Source of the DNA: Roseiarcus sp963779095
GTDB lineage: Bacteria > Pseudomonadota > Alphaproteobacteria > Rhizobiales > Beijerinckiaceae
DNA length: 64,000 nucleotides
Assembly (NCBI GenBank): GCA_963779095.1
Contig: CAVZWU010000022.1
Location: 124,001-188,000 of the forward strand
Reading direction: 5' to 3'
A program made the position numbers and the translations under genes. How positions within the stretch are numbered: position 1 is the stretch's first letter; the number at the start of each line of letters is the position of its first letter. Positions 18,277 through 27,290 of the stretch are shown piece by piece. The notes beneath the pieces are model-generated. The model did not search any database, was not told where the DNA came from, and worked only from the letters and a program-made list of their open reading frames with translations.

Positions 18277-18291
18277 TTAAGGGCGCGTTAA
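18277..18291. promoter_or_regulatory. Perfect CtrA box upstream of ftsE
   Basis: TTAA-gggcgcg-TTAA matches the alphaproteobacterial CtrA consensus TTAA-N7-TTAA exactly. It lies 31 bases before the ftsE start and about 60 bases before the divergent DUF3426-like gene, so CtrA could set the cell-cycle timing of the division genes. The match is seen directly; binding is inferred. Confidence 0.7.
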
Positions 18292-18321
18292 GCGGCCGAC
18301 CCCGCCGGCCCGGGGATCGCG

Positions 18322-18997
18322 TTGCTACGGTTCGAAAACGTCGGTTTGCGCTACGGCATGGGACCGGAGGTGCTTGGCGATCTCAATTTTTCCGTCGACC
18401 CGCAAAGCTTTCAGTTCCTCACCGGTCCGTCCGGCGCCGGCAAGACGACCCTCATGCGGCTGATGCTGCTCTCGCTTCGCCCGACGCGGGGAACGATCAG
18501 CGTCTTTGGTCAGGACGCCGCGGCGCTGAGCAAGGACGATTTGACGACGCTGCGGCGGCGCATCGGCGCCGTCTTCCAGGATTTTCGTCTCTTGGACCAT
18601 CTCACGACTTATGAGAACGTGGCGCTGCCGCTTGCGGGCGATGGGACGAGAGGAATCCGGCTATCGGGCTGAAGTGGTCGAGCTTCTGCGCTGGGTCGGT
18701 CTCGGCGATCGGATGAACGCGTCTCCGCCTGTGCTTTCCGGAGGCGAAAAGCAGCGGGCCGCGATCGCTCGCGCGCTGATCGTTCGCCCGGAATTGCTGC
18801 TGGCGGACGAGCCGACCGGCAATGTCGATCCGGGCCTCGCGCGGCGTCTGCTGAGGCTGTTCGTCGAACTTCACCGGCTTGGCACGGCGGTCGTCATCGC
18901 GACCCATGATCTCCAGCTCATGGACCAATTCGGCTTCGCCCGCAGGCTGGTCGTCGGCGACGGCAAGCTGACGATTTTTGACGGATTGCCGCCATGA
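18322..18997 (+). CDS. ftsE: Cell-division ATP-binding protein FtsE
   Basis: The ABC ATPase of the FtsEX complex, which couples ATP hydrolysis at the septum to peptidoglycan hydrolase activation. About 224 residues: LRFENVGLRYGMGPEVL, Walker A TGPSGAGKTTLMRLM, Q-loop IGAVFQDFRLLDHLTTYENV, signature LSGGEKQRAAIARAL, Walker B ELLLADEPTGNVDP and the H-loop VIATHDLQLM. One frame break near 18640, mended by dropping one T or G (giving PLRAMGREES). The start is TTG 18322; no better start is visible. The stop overlaps the ftsX ATG (ATGA). Confidence 0.93.
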
Positions 18998-19945
18998 ACG
19001 AACCGATCGTCGAGCCCGTCCTCGCCGTCGAACCGGAGCCCGCGTTCGAGAACCATGCGCCGCTCATACCGGGCGACTCGGTCGCCGGGCGCGCGCTGGT
19101 CGTCGTCATCGCGATCATGACCTTTCTCGCCTGCCTGACCGCCGGCGCGGCGCTGCTGGTCGCCGACGCCTCGCAAGCCTGGCGCTCGGATGTGTTGCGC
19201 GACGCGACGATCCAGGTGAAGCCTCGGACCTGGCGACGACGTCGAAAGCCTCGTCGCCAAAGCCGTCGCCATCGCCGCGCAAGCGCCGGGAGTCGAGTCC
19301 GCCCACGCGCTTTCCAAGGCCGAATCGGAAAAGCTGCTCGAGCCCTGGCTCGGCGCAGGGCTCGACCTCAGTCAGCTGCCCATCCCGCGGCTGATCCTCG
19401 TCAGGCTTCGCGGCCAGCGCCCGGAGGACCTCCCGACGTTGCGCTCGGCGCTCGCCTCGGCGGTCCCGCAGGCCGATCTCGACGACCATCGCGTCTGGGC
19501 GGCGCGCCTCGGCGCCATGGCCGACGCGGTCGTCACGCTCGCGGCCGCTCTTTTCGTGCTCATGATCGTGGCGATGGGCACGGCGATCGGGTTCGCCACG
19601 CGCGGCGCGATGGCGGGCAATCGCGAGATCGTCGAGGTCCTCCATCTCGTCGGCGCGTCGGACGCGTTCATCGCCAGGGAGTTCCAGACCCATTTCCGTC
19701 GCCTGGGATTTCGCGGCGCCACGATCGGCGGACTGGCGGCGATCGCTTTCTTCGCCATCGCCTCGCTTCTGTCCTTCTGGTGGGCGCATTCGCCGGGCGG
19801 CGAGGAGATCGCCGCGATGTTCGGCTCGTTCGCGCTCCGCTCCTCCGGCTATCTCGCGCTTGTCGTGGTGTGCGCCGTCGTTACCCTGCTGACCGGTCTT
19901 CTTTCGCGCGAGATCGTCATGCGCCATTTGCAAACGCTGCAATAG
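18994..19945 (+). CDS. ftsX: Cell-division permease FtsX
   Basis: The membrane partner of FtsE. About 316 residues: a first membrane helix around VVVIAIMTFLACLTAGAALL, then a periplasmic domain (DDVESLVAKAVAIAAQAPGV, PIPRLILVRLRGQRPEDLP). Three C-terminal helices follow (DAVVTLAAALFVLMIVAMGT, GATIGGLAAIAFFAIASLLS, GYLALVVVCAVVTLLTGLLS), with the family motif NREIVEVLHLVGASDAFIAR between the first two. One same-phase frame break near 19215. Translation is coupled to ftsE through a four-base overlap. Confidence 0.92.
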
Positions 19946-19988
19946 AGACGGCGGCGACGTCTTCCTCCGTGAACCCTCGACGTCGCCA

Positions 19989-20779
19989 ATGCTCACAACG
20001 CGATCGCTGCATTTTCAACGCGCTCTTCTATCTGAACCTCGTGGTTCTGATGATCGTCGGCCTGCCGACCATGCTGTTCGGCAGGAGAGCCGTCTTTGCG
20101 CTCGCCCGGCTCTGGGGCGCGATTTCCGTCTGGCTTCTGGAGAAGATCTGCGGGCTTCGGCTCGAATATCGCGGGATCGAGAACATTCCCCCCGGCGCGG
20201 TCCTGATCGCCGCCAAGCATCAGTCGTTTCTCGAGACCTTCGCGCTGCTCAAATACGCGCCCGACTTCGCCATCATCCTCAAGCGCCAGCTGACCTACGT
20301 TCCGCTGTTCGGCCTCTATCTCATCGTCTCGAAGCAGATCGCCATCGATCGCGCCCGCGGCAGGCAGGCGCTGCAGCAGATCGCCGGCGCCGCGAAGCCG
20401 GTGTTCGCCGCCGGGCGACAGGTGTTCATCTATCCGGAAGGAACGCGCCGCCTTCCGGGCGCGCCGCCGAAATACAAGCAGGGCGTCACGGCGCTCTACC
20501 TGCGAGACGGGCGTCGGCCTGCCTGCCGGTCGCCGTCAACACCGGGCCTCTTCTGGCGGCGTCGCGGCTTCCTCCGCCGGCCGGGCCTGGCGGTGATCGA
20601 ATATCTGCCGGTCATCGCGCCCGGGCTTGACCGCGCCGAATTCAGCAAACGCCTGCAGTCGACGATCGAAACGGCCTGCGACCGCCTCAACGCGGAAGCG
20701 GTCAGCGAAGGACCCGTCGCTCGCGGCGGTCCTTGCGGAAGGGGCGAACAGCGACGAGGAAACGCTACGTCCGTCTTGA
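19989..20779 (+). CDS. plsC: 1-acyl-sn-glycerol-3-phosphate acyltransferase
   Basis: Transfers an acyl chain to lysophosphatidate in the inner membrane, the second acylation of phospholipid synthesis. The start ATG 19989 gives MLTTRSLH, then after one base is dropped FNALFYLNLVVLMIVGLP, a membrane helix. The catalytic HX4D-like motif reads KHQSFLETFALL (NHXSXXE type), followed by LKRQLTYVPLFG, and the substrate motif FIYPEGTRRLPG. Five same-phase breaks are inferred (about 20018, 20502, 20516, 20562 and 20712). Their repair gives the conserved ETGVACLPVAVNTGLFW and a stop at 20777-20779 after EETLRPS. It follows ftsX in the same direction. Confidence 0.88.
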
Positions 20780-20803
20780 CGATAGTCTTGCTTTGTTCTA
20801 TTA
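20775..20803 (+). promoter_or_regulatory. Sigma-70-type promoter
   Basis: TTGACG, a 17-base spacer and TATTAA lie just before the small gene starting at 20834 and overlap the plsC stop. The flanking sequence is AT-rich in an otherwise GC-rich region. A good match to the housekeeping promoter pattern. Confidence 0.6.
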
Positions 20804-20833
20804 ATGTTCTCGTAATAATCAGGGTCGGGACGA

Positions 20834-21282
20834 TGACGCTGGCATACGAGAATGAAACGGTCGACCGAGCATGCGGCTTCTGCGAGCAGCCGACGTCGCC
20901 TTGGATCGCCGTCGGTGAGCGATCGGCCAGAGGCGAGGCTCGCGGCGCCTCGCTGGCTGCGCTGGCCGGCATGCCGATCTCGTCCCGATTCTGCTCGTGG
21001 ATCGGGCTGTCGGGGCGCCGCTACGTCTTCTCCGTCTATCCGGCGTCGGAATGTCCGGCGTTTTGCGACGCCGTTCTGCTCGCCGCGGTGCGCGACGTGA
21101 CGGGGCGGCGGCGCGTTCTGTCGGTGCGCGAGACCGGCGCCTTTCCGGAGCCGGTCGTCGCCAGGGCGCAGCGCGAACTCCGAGCCTTCGGCCCCGGCTC
21201 GAATTCCATCTCCATCTGCTGGCCGCGTCGCCCGCGGAACGGGCGGCGACTGCTCGCCGATCTCGCGATCGCCGAGACCTGA
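20834..21282 (+). CDS. Small conserved-looking protein with CxxC motif, unknown
   Basis: About 149 residues, not recognised. It starts ATG 20834 behind a clear promoter. The N-terminal part contains ACGFCEQPTSPW (a CxxC pair at about 14-17) and the middle reads SGRRYVFSVYPASECPAFCD, then DVTGRRRVLSVRETGAFPEP. Near the end the likely true reading is LEFHLHLLAASPAERAALLA then DLAIAET, reached through three same-phase breaks (about 21200-21250). It resembles short Rhizobiales proteins of unknown role that sit near plsC or gamma-glutamylcyclotransferase genes (memory of neighbourhoods, not a search). It converges on chaC. Confidence 0.55.
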
Positions 21283-21297
21283 CTGGCGCGGGCCGCT

Positions 21298-21823
21298 TCA
21301 GGCCCTCAGTCTGGCGCTCAGCCATTCGAGATCGCGATCGCGTATCCCGATCGCCTGAAGATGATCGTGGGTCTCGAGAATATATTCCGCATTGTCGCCG
21401 GACTGGCCCTTGCCGGCGCGCACATATTCGAGCATCGCCTCGCGATCGAGACGCCCCGCATATTGGCCGTGCAGCCGGTCGGCGACATAAGTCACCGCCA
21501 GCACGCGGTCGCCGCCTTCGAGCTGTCACTGGCGCGATCCGCTCGACATAGACGGCGGTCACTTGCTCGCGTTCCCGAAGGTAGCGGATCGTCGCTTCGC
21601 GCAGCGCCGCATCGACCTCGAAAGCCACGCCCGGACAGGCGCCGCCCCGATCGAGGCCAAGCACCAGTCCGGGCCGCTCGGGCGAGCCGCGATAGACATG
21701 GGAAAAGACGCAAAGGCTTCTGCGCCAGCCGCGCAACAGCGCTTTGCATCGTCGCGCATAGGTGAATCCGGGCCGCCACATCAGCGACCCGTAGCCGAAC
21801 ACCCAGAGGCTCGCCTGCGGCAT
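21298..21823 (-). CDS. Gamma-glutamylcyclotransferase (ChaC-like)
   Basis: Cleaves gamma-glutamyl peptides such as glutathione to 5-oxoproline. The start ATG 21823 gives MPQASLWVFGYGSLMWRPGF with the family YGSL loop. RCKALLRGWRRSLCVFSHVY and RPGLVLGLDRGGACPG follow; the segment YLREREQ holds the expected catalytic Glu. After a same-phase break near 21530 the C-terminus reads VLAVTYVADRLHGQYAGRL and then DNAEYILETHDHLQAIGIRD, a strong family pattern. About 175 residues. Overlapping frames with tyrA upstream suggest co-transcription. Confidence 0.88.
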
Positions 21824-21846
21824 CGGCGCGCGCCGCGCGGCTCCCG

Positions 21847-22815
21847 TCACGAAGCCGGCTCGTCCGCCTCGCGCCGCGCGGCGGCCAAAATCCGGCGCCG
21901 CCGTGTCCTGGCCTGAGCGACGATCCCAGCCGGATCGCCCGGGTGCGGGTGAACAGCGCGAACAGCCCGTCGCCGTCGCTCGCGGCGGATCATGCGCTGC
22001 AAGCGCCGTCAGATCCTCATTGAACCGGCCGAGCATCTCCAGCACCGCGTCCTTGTTGTGGAGGAAGACGTCGCGCCACATCGTCGGATCGGAAGCGGCG
22101 ATGCGGGTGAAGTCGCGAAATCCGCCGGCGGAGAACTTGATGACCTCCGACGGCGTGACTTCTTCAAGGTCGGCGGCGGCGCCGACGATGTTATAGGCGA
22201 TGAGATGCGGCACATGGCTGGTGATCGCCAGCACGAGGTCGTGATGCGCGGCGCTCATCGATCTCGACATGCGACGCCGAACGCTTCCCAGAATGCGCGC
22301 ATCTTCCTCGACCGCCTCGGCGTCCGTCCGCTCCGGGGGCGTGAGGATGCACCAGCGGTTCATGAACAGGGTCGCGAATCCGGCGTCCGGGCCCGGAATA
22401 TTCGGTTCCCGCGACCGGATGGGCCGGCACGAGACGCGCATGCTTCGGCAGCGATCGGCGCGAGCGTCGCGATGACGGCGCCTTTGACCGAACCGACGTC
22501 CGAGACGATCGCGCCCGGCTTGAGCGCCGGCGCGATGGCGCGCCCGATCGCCTCGTTGGCGCCGACCGGCGCGCAAAGAATCACGCAATCGGCGCCGCTC
22601 ACGGCGCGGGCCAGATCGTCGGTGACGACGTCGCCAAGGCCAAGCGCCTTCGCGCGCTCCAGCACCGCGACCGAATGATCGGCGAGAACGATGCGCCGCG
22701 CCGCGTGGCGCCGGCGCGCGGCGCGCGCGATCGACGAGCCGATGAGCCCGACGCCGATGATCGCCAGCTCTTCGAAGATCGGCTCGGCAAGCGGCTCCCC
22801 GAGCCGGTCAACCAC
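21847..22815 (-). CDS. tyrA: Prephenate/arogenate dehydrogenase
   Basis: Oxidative decarboxylation of prephenate (or arogenate) toward tyrosine. The GTG start at 22815 overlaps the hisC stop. The N-terminus has the NAD fold LAIIGVGLIGSSIARAARRR, then GADCVILCAPVGANEAIGRA and GAIVSDVGSVKGAV. PAHPVAGTEYSGPGA-type sequence follows after a break, then the dehydrogenase helices AHHDLVLAITSHVPHLIAYN and KFSAGGFRDFTRIAASDPTM. Several same-phase breaks (about 22440, 22390 and four more between 22000 and 21860) obscure the C-terminus, where repaired reading gives GQDTAAPDFGR and a stop at 21847. About 315 residues. Confidence 0.87.
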
Positions 22816-23927
22816 CTTCGCCTCGCATGAACTCGGCGAGCGACGCGACCACGCCCCTGTTCGCCTCTTCTCCGCCGACCGTCAGACGCAGCGAATCCGG
22901 CAGGCCATAGGCCGCAACCGCCCGGAGGATGATAGCCCCGCGCGCTGAGGAATGCGTCCGCGTCGGCGGCGGTCCGGCCGGATTCCTTGGGGAAGGTCAG
23001 CAGCAGAAAATTTCCGACGCTCGGCGTCACCTCGATCGCCGAGCTCGGCGATCTGCTTCGGCAAGCCAGGTCAGCCAGCGCGCATTGTGCGCGATCGCGC
23101 CTTCGATATGCGCGGCGTCTTCGAGGCTCGCGACGCCCGCGGCCTGCGCCGCCCCGTTGAGGTTGAAGGGTCCGCGCACCCGATTGAGCGCGTCGATCAC
23201 ATGCGCCGGACCATAGCCCCAGCCGATGCGCAAGCTCGCGAGCCCATGGATCTTGGAGAAGGTCCGGGTCATCACGACGTTGTCCGCCGCCGCAGCCAAT
23301 TCGAGACCGGCCGCGTAGTCGTTGCGGGTCACGTATTCGGCGTAGGCCGCGTCGATCACCAGCAGCGTGTGCGGCGGCAGGCCGGCGTGCAGGCGTTTCA
23401 CCTCGGAATAAGGAATGTAGGTGCCGGTCGGGTTGTTCGGATTGGCGAGATAGACGATCTTCGTGCGGGCGCTCACCTTCGCCAGGATCGCGTCCACGCT
23501 CGCGGTCCTGTCCGTCTCCTCGGCGACGACCGGAATCCCGCCTGCGGCGCGAATGCAGATCGGATAGGTCAGAAAACCGTACTGGCTGTAGAGGCCTTCC
23601 TCGCCTGGATGCAGGAAGACATGCGCCAGCAGCGCCAACAGCTCGTCGGAGCCGTTGCCGCAGATGATCCGGGCCGGATCGAGACCATAGCGGCGCGCCA
23701 ATCGCCTCGCGCAGCGCGGTCGACGCGCCGTCGGGGTAGAGTTCGAGCCGGTCGGCCAGCGCGCGCACCGCCTCGACCGCCTTTCGCGACGGGCCAAGCG
23801 GCGACTCGTTCGACGAGAGCTTATGAACCTTGTCCACGCCCGCGACATGGCTCTTGCCCGGCACATAGGGGTCGATCGCCAGGATTTCGGGGCGCGGCTG
23901 AGGCTTGCGGATGGCGTGGGACGTCAT
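22808..23927 (-). CDS. hisC: Histidinol-phosphate/aromatic aminotransferase
   Basis: A class I/II PLP aminotransferase of the HisC type. Placed between chorismate mutase and tyrA, it probably also serves phenylalanine/tyrosine synthesis. The start ATG 23927 gives MTSHAIRKPQPRPEILAIDP. The family motif HKLSSNESPLGPS is at about 40, IICGNGSDELLALLAHVFLH at about 90 and IVYLANPNNPTGTYIPYSEV at about 165. The PLP lysine lies in TRTFSKIHGLASLRIGWGYG at about 230, and the C-terminal reading restores SVGNFLLLTFPKESGRTAAD. Three same-phase breaks near 23695, 23050 and 22935. The stop overlaps the tyrA GTG. Confidence 0.9.
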
Positions 23928-23943
23928 GACCGTCCGATTAGCC

Positions 23944-24799
23944 TCAATTTGCGCCCTTGCGCAATGTCGAGACGTCAAATCGGTCCGCATGCGCGCCAAC
24001 CTCCGAGGCGCGCACGTCGGCCGCCGCCGGCCGACCGCAGGGCCGCGCTGACCGCGTCGGGCGCGATCGCGCCCGGCCGCGCGACGAGAAGCGCGAGCCC
24101 CATCCCGTCGGCGGCCGAGCCGATCGGCTTCGGCTCCGATTTTGCGCAGGGCGTCAGGGATGTCGGGGCGCCATCGATCGAGCGTGACTGACTCGAGCAC
24201 GACCTCGCGCGCCGCTCCGTCGACCAGAGGCTTCGAGATCACGAACACCGGCATGCCCGGCAGGGTGGTCGGCGCGTTCGACGAACGGCAGCCGGGCGAT
24301 GATCTTCGGCGCTTCCGGCGGCGCGAGCTTCGTCCACCAGGCGCCGGCCCCCGGGCCCGCCGTCGACGGCGAACATGCCGAGATCGCCGACCGAGCCGGC
24401 GACCGCGCGGATCACCTCGGCGGCCCCGAAATGCGGCACGCAGGGGGTGGTGAAGCCAAAGTGAAAACGCGCCGAATCGCGCATTGCGGCGTCGCCGCCC
24501 GACACGTCGACATGAATGCTGTAGGGCGCCTGGACATAAGTGAAGGTCGAAATGATCACCCGCCAGATGCTCTCGACGGTGTCGAGCGGCAGGCGGCCCC
24601 GATGCCTCTCGACAATCGCGCGCATCATCGAGGCTTCCCGCGCCGGGCGAAACGCCGAACCCCCTCCCTGGCTGGTCTTGATCTCGATCAATCGATCGAT
24701 GACGCGCCCTCGCTCCATAAGGAGCTCGTGCATTTGGCTATCGATCCGGTCGATCTCCACCCGGAGATCGGCGAGCGTCGGCTGCGACGGTTGAGACAC
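23944..24799 (-). CDS. Chorismate mutase
   Basis: About 285 residues with an N-terminal AroQ-type chorismate mutase domain (LADLRVEIDRIDSQMHELLM, RGRVIDRLIEIK, REASMMRAIVERHRGRLPLD) and a longer C-terminal part. The latter is seen in alphaproteobacterial bifunctional-looking chorismate mutases (FHFGFTTPCVPHFGAAEVIR, GDLGMFAVDGG). It converts chorismate to prephenate, feeding hisC and tyrA downstream. The GTG start at 24799 follows AAAGGAGAAGG, a strong ribosome site. Four same-phase breaks (about 24350, 24270, 24110 and 24030) are inferred; repaired reading ends DRFDVSTLRKGAN. Order chorismate mutase-hisC-tyrA suggests one operon. Confidence 0.85.
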
Positions 24800-24871
24800 G
24801 GAACCGACCTTCTCCTTTCGAGGGACTGGGATGGAGGTTCGGGTTAAGCCCGAGAGCCGCGGCGGAGCGGC

Positions 24872-26139
24872 TCAGGTGTTCATCGACTCGAAGAAATTCG
24901 CGTTGGTCTTCGTCTCGCGCAGCTTGCCGAGCAGAAACTCGATCGCGTCGACCGTGCCCATCGGATTGAGGATGCGGCGCAGCACGTACATTTTCTTCAG
25001 GATATCCGGCGGCACGAGCAGTTCTTCCTTTCGCGTGCCCGAGCGGGTGATGTCCATCGACGGGAAAGTGCGCTTGTCGGCCAACTTTGCGATCGAGGAT
25101 GATTTCCGAGTTTCCCGTTCCCTTGAACTCTTCGAAAATGACCTCATCCATGCGCGAGCCGGTGTCGATCAAGGCGGTCGCGATGATGGTTAGCGAGCCG
25201 CCCTCCTCGATATTCCGCGCCGCGCCGAAGAACCGTTTCGGGCGCTGGAGGGCGTTGGCGTCGACGCCGCCGGTCAGAACCTTTCCCGAGGACGGCACGA
25301 CGGTGTTGTAGGCGCGCCCGAGCCGGGTGATCGAATTCGAGCAGGATGACTACGTCGCGCCCGTGCTCGACGAGCCTCTTGGCCTTTTCGATCACCATCT
25401 CGGCGACCTGGACGTGACGCACCGCGGGTTCGTCGAAGGTCGACGACACCACCTCGCCGTTCACCGAGCGCTGCATGTCCGTCACTTCTTCCGGCCGCTC
25501 GTCGATCAGCAGCACGATCAGATAGCATTCGGGATGATTGGCGGTGACCGACTGGGCGATGTTCTGCAGGAGCACCGTCTTGCCGGTGCGCGGCGGCGCG
25601 ACGATGAGCGCGCGCTGCCCCTTGCCGATCGGCGCAACGATATCGATGACTCGCGCCGACAGATCCTTCCGGGTCGGATCCTCGACTTCGAGCTTGAGGC
25701 GCTCGTTCGGATAGAGCGGCGTCAAATTGTCGAAATGGACCTTGTGCCGGGTCTTTTCCGGGTCCTCGAAATTGATCGCGTTGCACTTGAGCAGCGCGAA
25801 ATACCGCTCCCCTTCCTTGGGGCTGCGTATGACGCCCTCGACCGTGTCGCCGGTCCTCAAGCCCAGCCGCCTGATTTGCGACGGGGATACATAAATATCG
25901 TCGGGACCGGCAAGATAGTTGGCGTCGGCCGATCGGAGGAAGGCGAAGCCGTCCTGCAAGATTTCGACGACCCCTTCGCCGATGATCTGCACGTCGACGC
26001 TGGCGAGCTGCTTGAGTATCGCGAACATCAGCTCCTGCTTACGCATGATCGACGCGTTCTCGACGTCGTTCTCCTCCGCGAAGGCCAGGAGCTCGGTCGG
26101 CGATTTCTGCTTTAATTCCTTGAGTTTCATTTCCCGCAT
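24872..26139 (-). CDS. rho: Transcription termination factor Rho
   Basis: A hexameric RNA-dependent ATPase that releases transcripts. The N-terminal Rho domain reads MREMKLKELKQKSPTELLAF, and the primary RNA-binding domain has EGVVEILQDGFAFLRSADAN and YVSPSQIRRLGLRTGD. Walker A is APPRTGKTVLLQN, with VLLIDERPEEVTDMQRSV and, after repair, ILLDSITRLGRAYNTVVPSS and KVLTGGVDANALQRPKRFFG. The C-terminus is LVPPDILKKMYVLRRILNPM then FFESMNT. About 421 residues. Two breaks (about 25330 and 25090) are each mended by removing one A from an A-run. Rho is normally essential, so these breaks are hard to credit as real. Confidence 0.95.
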
Positions 26140-26312
26140 TGGCGGACCTTACCTTGGACTGCCGGTCCCTTAGGACCCGCAAAGTCACTGAATTGGTGGA
26201 TGATGGCCCTGACAATTCGAGGCTAAAGTCGGTCGTGTCAGGACGCGCGACAGAGATTGGATCGGGCGATCCAGCGCCGCTAGAAACCCGCGTTGATAAG
26301 CGCGGACGCCGC

Positions 26313-26341
26313 TTCATAGTCGCGTTCGCTGAATTTTTCAA
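26313..26341 (-). promoter_or_regulatory. Possible rho promoter
   Basis: On the minus strand TTGAAA and TATGAA are separated by 17 bases, about 170 bases upstream of rho, in an AT-richer patch between hemJ and rho. It is a plausible housekeeping promoter that would leave a leader of about 165 bases. No leader peptide or riboswitch was recognised in the leader. Confidence 0.35.
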
Positions 26342-26379
26342 CGGCCATTTGTGGCCCGGCCAATCATTTTGAAAGGGCT

Positions 26380-26802
26380 TTAAAAAGGCTTAACCACGGC
26401 CAAGACGACGATCACGATCATCAGCGCCGTCGGAACCTCGTTCAAAGCCCGGTAGAAACGAGCCGGCCGCACATTGGCGTCTTTCGCAAAAGCCCGCACG
26501 CACCGGGCAAAATATCCGTGCACCCCGCCAAGGCCCAAAACCAGGATGAACTTCGCCTGAAGCCAGCCAGCCTGCCAGTACCCGGTCATGAGCGCGAGCG
26601 TGATCCCGGTGATGAACACCAGAATCATCGATGGATTGATAATCATTCTGAGGAGTCGCCGCTCCATCACTTTGAAGGTCTCCGAGAGATCGGAGCCCTT
26701 GGGCGCGTCCGCATGGTAGACGAACAGCCTCGGCAGATAGAGCATTCCCGCCATCCACGCGATGACGACGATAACGTGCAGCGCTTTCAGCCAGAGGATC
26801 AT
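26380..26802 (-). CDS. hemJ: Protoporphyrinogen IX oxidase HemJ
   Basis: A small membrane enzyme oxidising protoporphyrinogen IX to protoporphyrin IX in haem synthesis. The start ATG 26802 gives MILWLKALHVIVVIAWMAGM, with the conserved His at residue 9, then LYLPRLFVYHADA. About 140 residues with four membrane helices (for example PSMILVFITGITLALMTGYW and PTALMIVIVVLAVVKPF). The family motif with KFILVLGLGGVHGYFARCVR is present. It lies between rho and the candidate origin. In many relatives hemE and hemH are also here; I see neither. No frame break. Confidence 0.93.
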   Translation of the reverse strand: MILWLKALHVIVVIAWMAGMLYLPRLFVYHADAPKGSDLSETFKVMERRLLRMIINPSMILVFITGITLALMTGYWQAGWLQAKFILVLGLGGVHGYFARCVRAFAKDANVRPARFYRALNEVPTALMIVIVVLAVVKPF

Positions 26803-27290
26803 GCGAGATTCGGAATCGGCGAGCGGGCCGGGTCGGCCACTTGAACTGCCGATGGCGTTTAGGCGCTGGGTTCCGCTTGCGCAAGCCGGGATCGCGACGC
26901 GCCAAAAACGATAGAAATAAGATTCTGAACTGATTCTTCTTCTTTTAGGGCCCCGTGAGCGCAAATTCGATTCTATCCAGAGACTTGAACAGTCACATTT
27001 GACGCAACGGCAGCGAGGCCCGTCAACGGAGCCTCGGCATGGTTAAGGTTTCGTTAAGAAACGCCGGCCTCGCCAAATATCATGTGGATAGTGTTCTAAT
27101 TATCCCCGCAATTCATAGGCGCCTGCGCGAGAGCGCGAAAATTGTCCCGATCGGGACGGCTGTGAATCGTCGAACGCGCCTCGCCCAGCCCCGGCCGATG
27201 ACTCACGCCTGACGCGTTCGCTTATCCACGCCTGTCCACAAGTCGCGCGGCTGTTTATAACAGGCTCTTGATTGACGCTCGGGGACCGCG
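26803..27290. other. oriC: Candidate chromosomal replication origin (oriC)
   Basis: A 488-base gene-free stretch between hemJ (-) and ppsR (+). It contains DnaA-box-like sequences: ctatccaca on the minus strand (27083-27091), ttatccccg (27100-27108), ttatccacg (27222-27230), ctgtccaca (27232-27240) and ttataaaca on the minus strand (27252-27260). It also has a perfect CtrA box at 27043-27057 and six GANTC sites (26807, 26813, 26921, 26932, 26969 and 27164), the CcrM methylation motif. AT-rich patches lie at 26905-26950 and 27075-27115. The downstream genes ppsR (RP001 type), maf, aroE, coaE and dnaQ form the cluster reported beside oriC in Caulobacter and Rickettsia. The gene order and motifs are seen; origin function is inferred. 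Confidence 0.72.
27043..27057. promoter_or_regulatory. Perfect CtrA box inside candidate oriC
   Basis: TTAA-ggtttcg-TTAA, an exact match to TTAA-N7-TTAA. In Caulobacter, CtrA binds the origin and blocks initiation outside S-phase entry; a box in this place would fit that role. Confidence 0.72.

Noticed and set aside
26380..26395. TTAA-N6-TTAA at the end of hemJ as a CtrA box
   Set aside because: Spacing is six rather than seven and the site lies at the 3' end of a gene.
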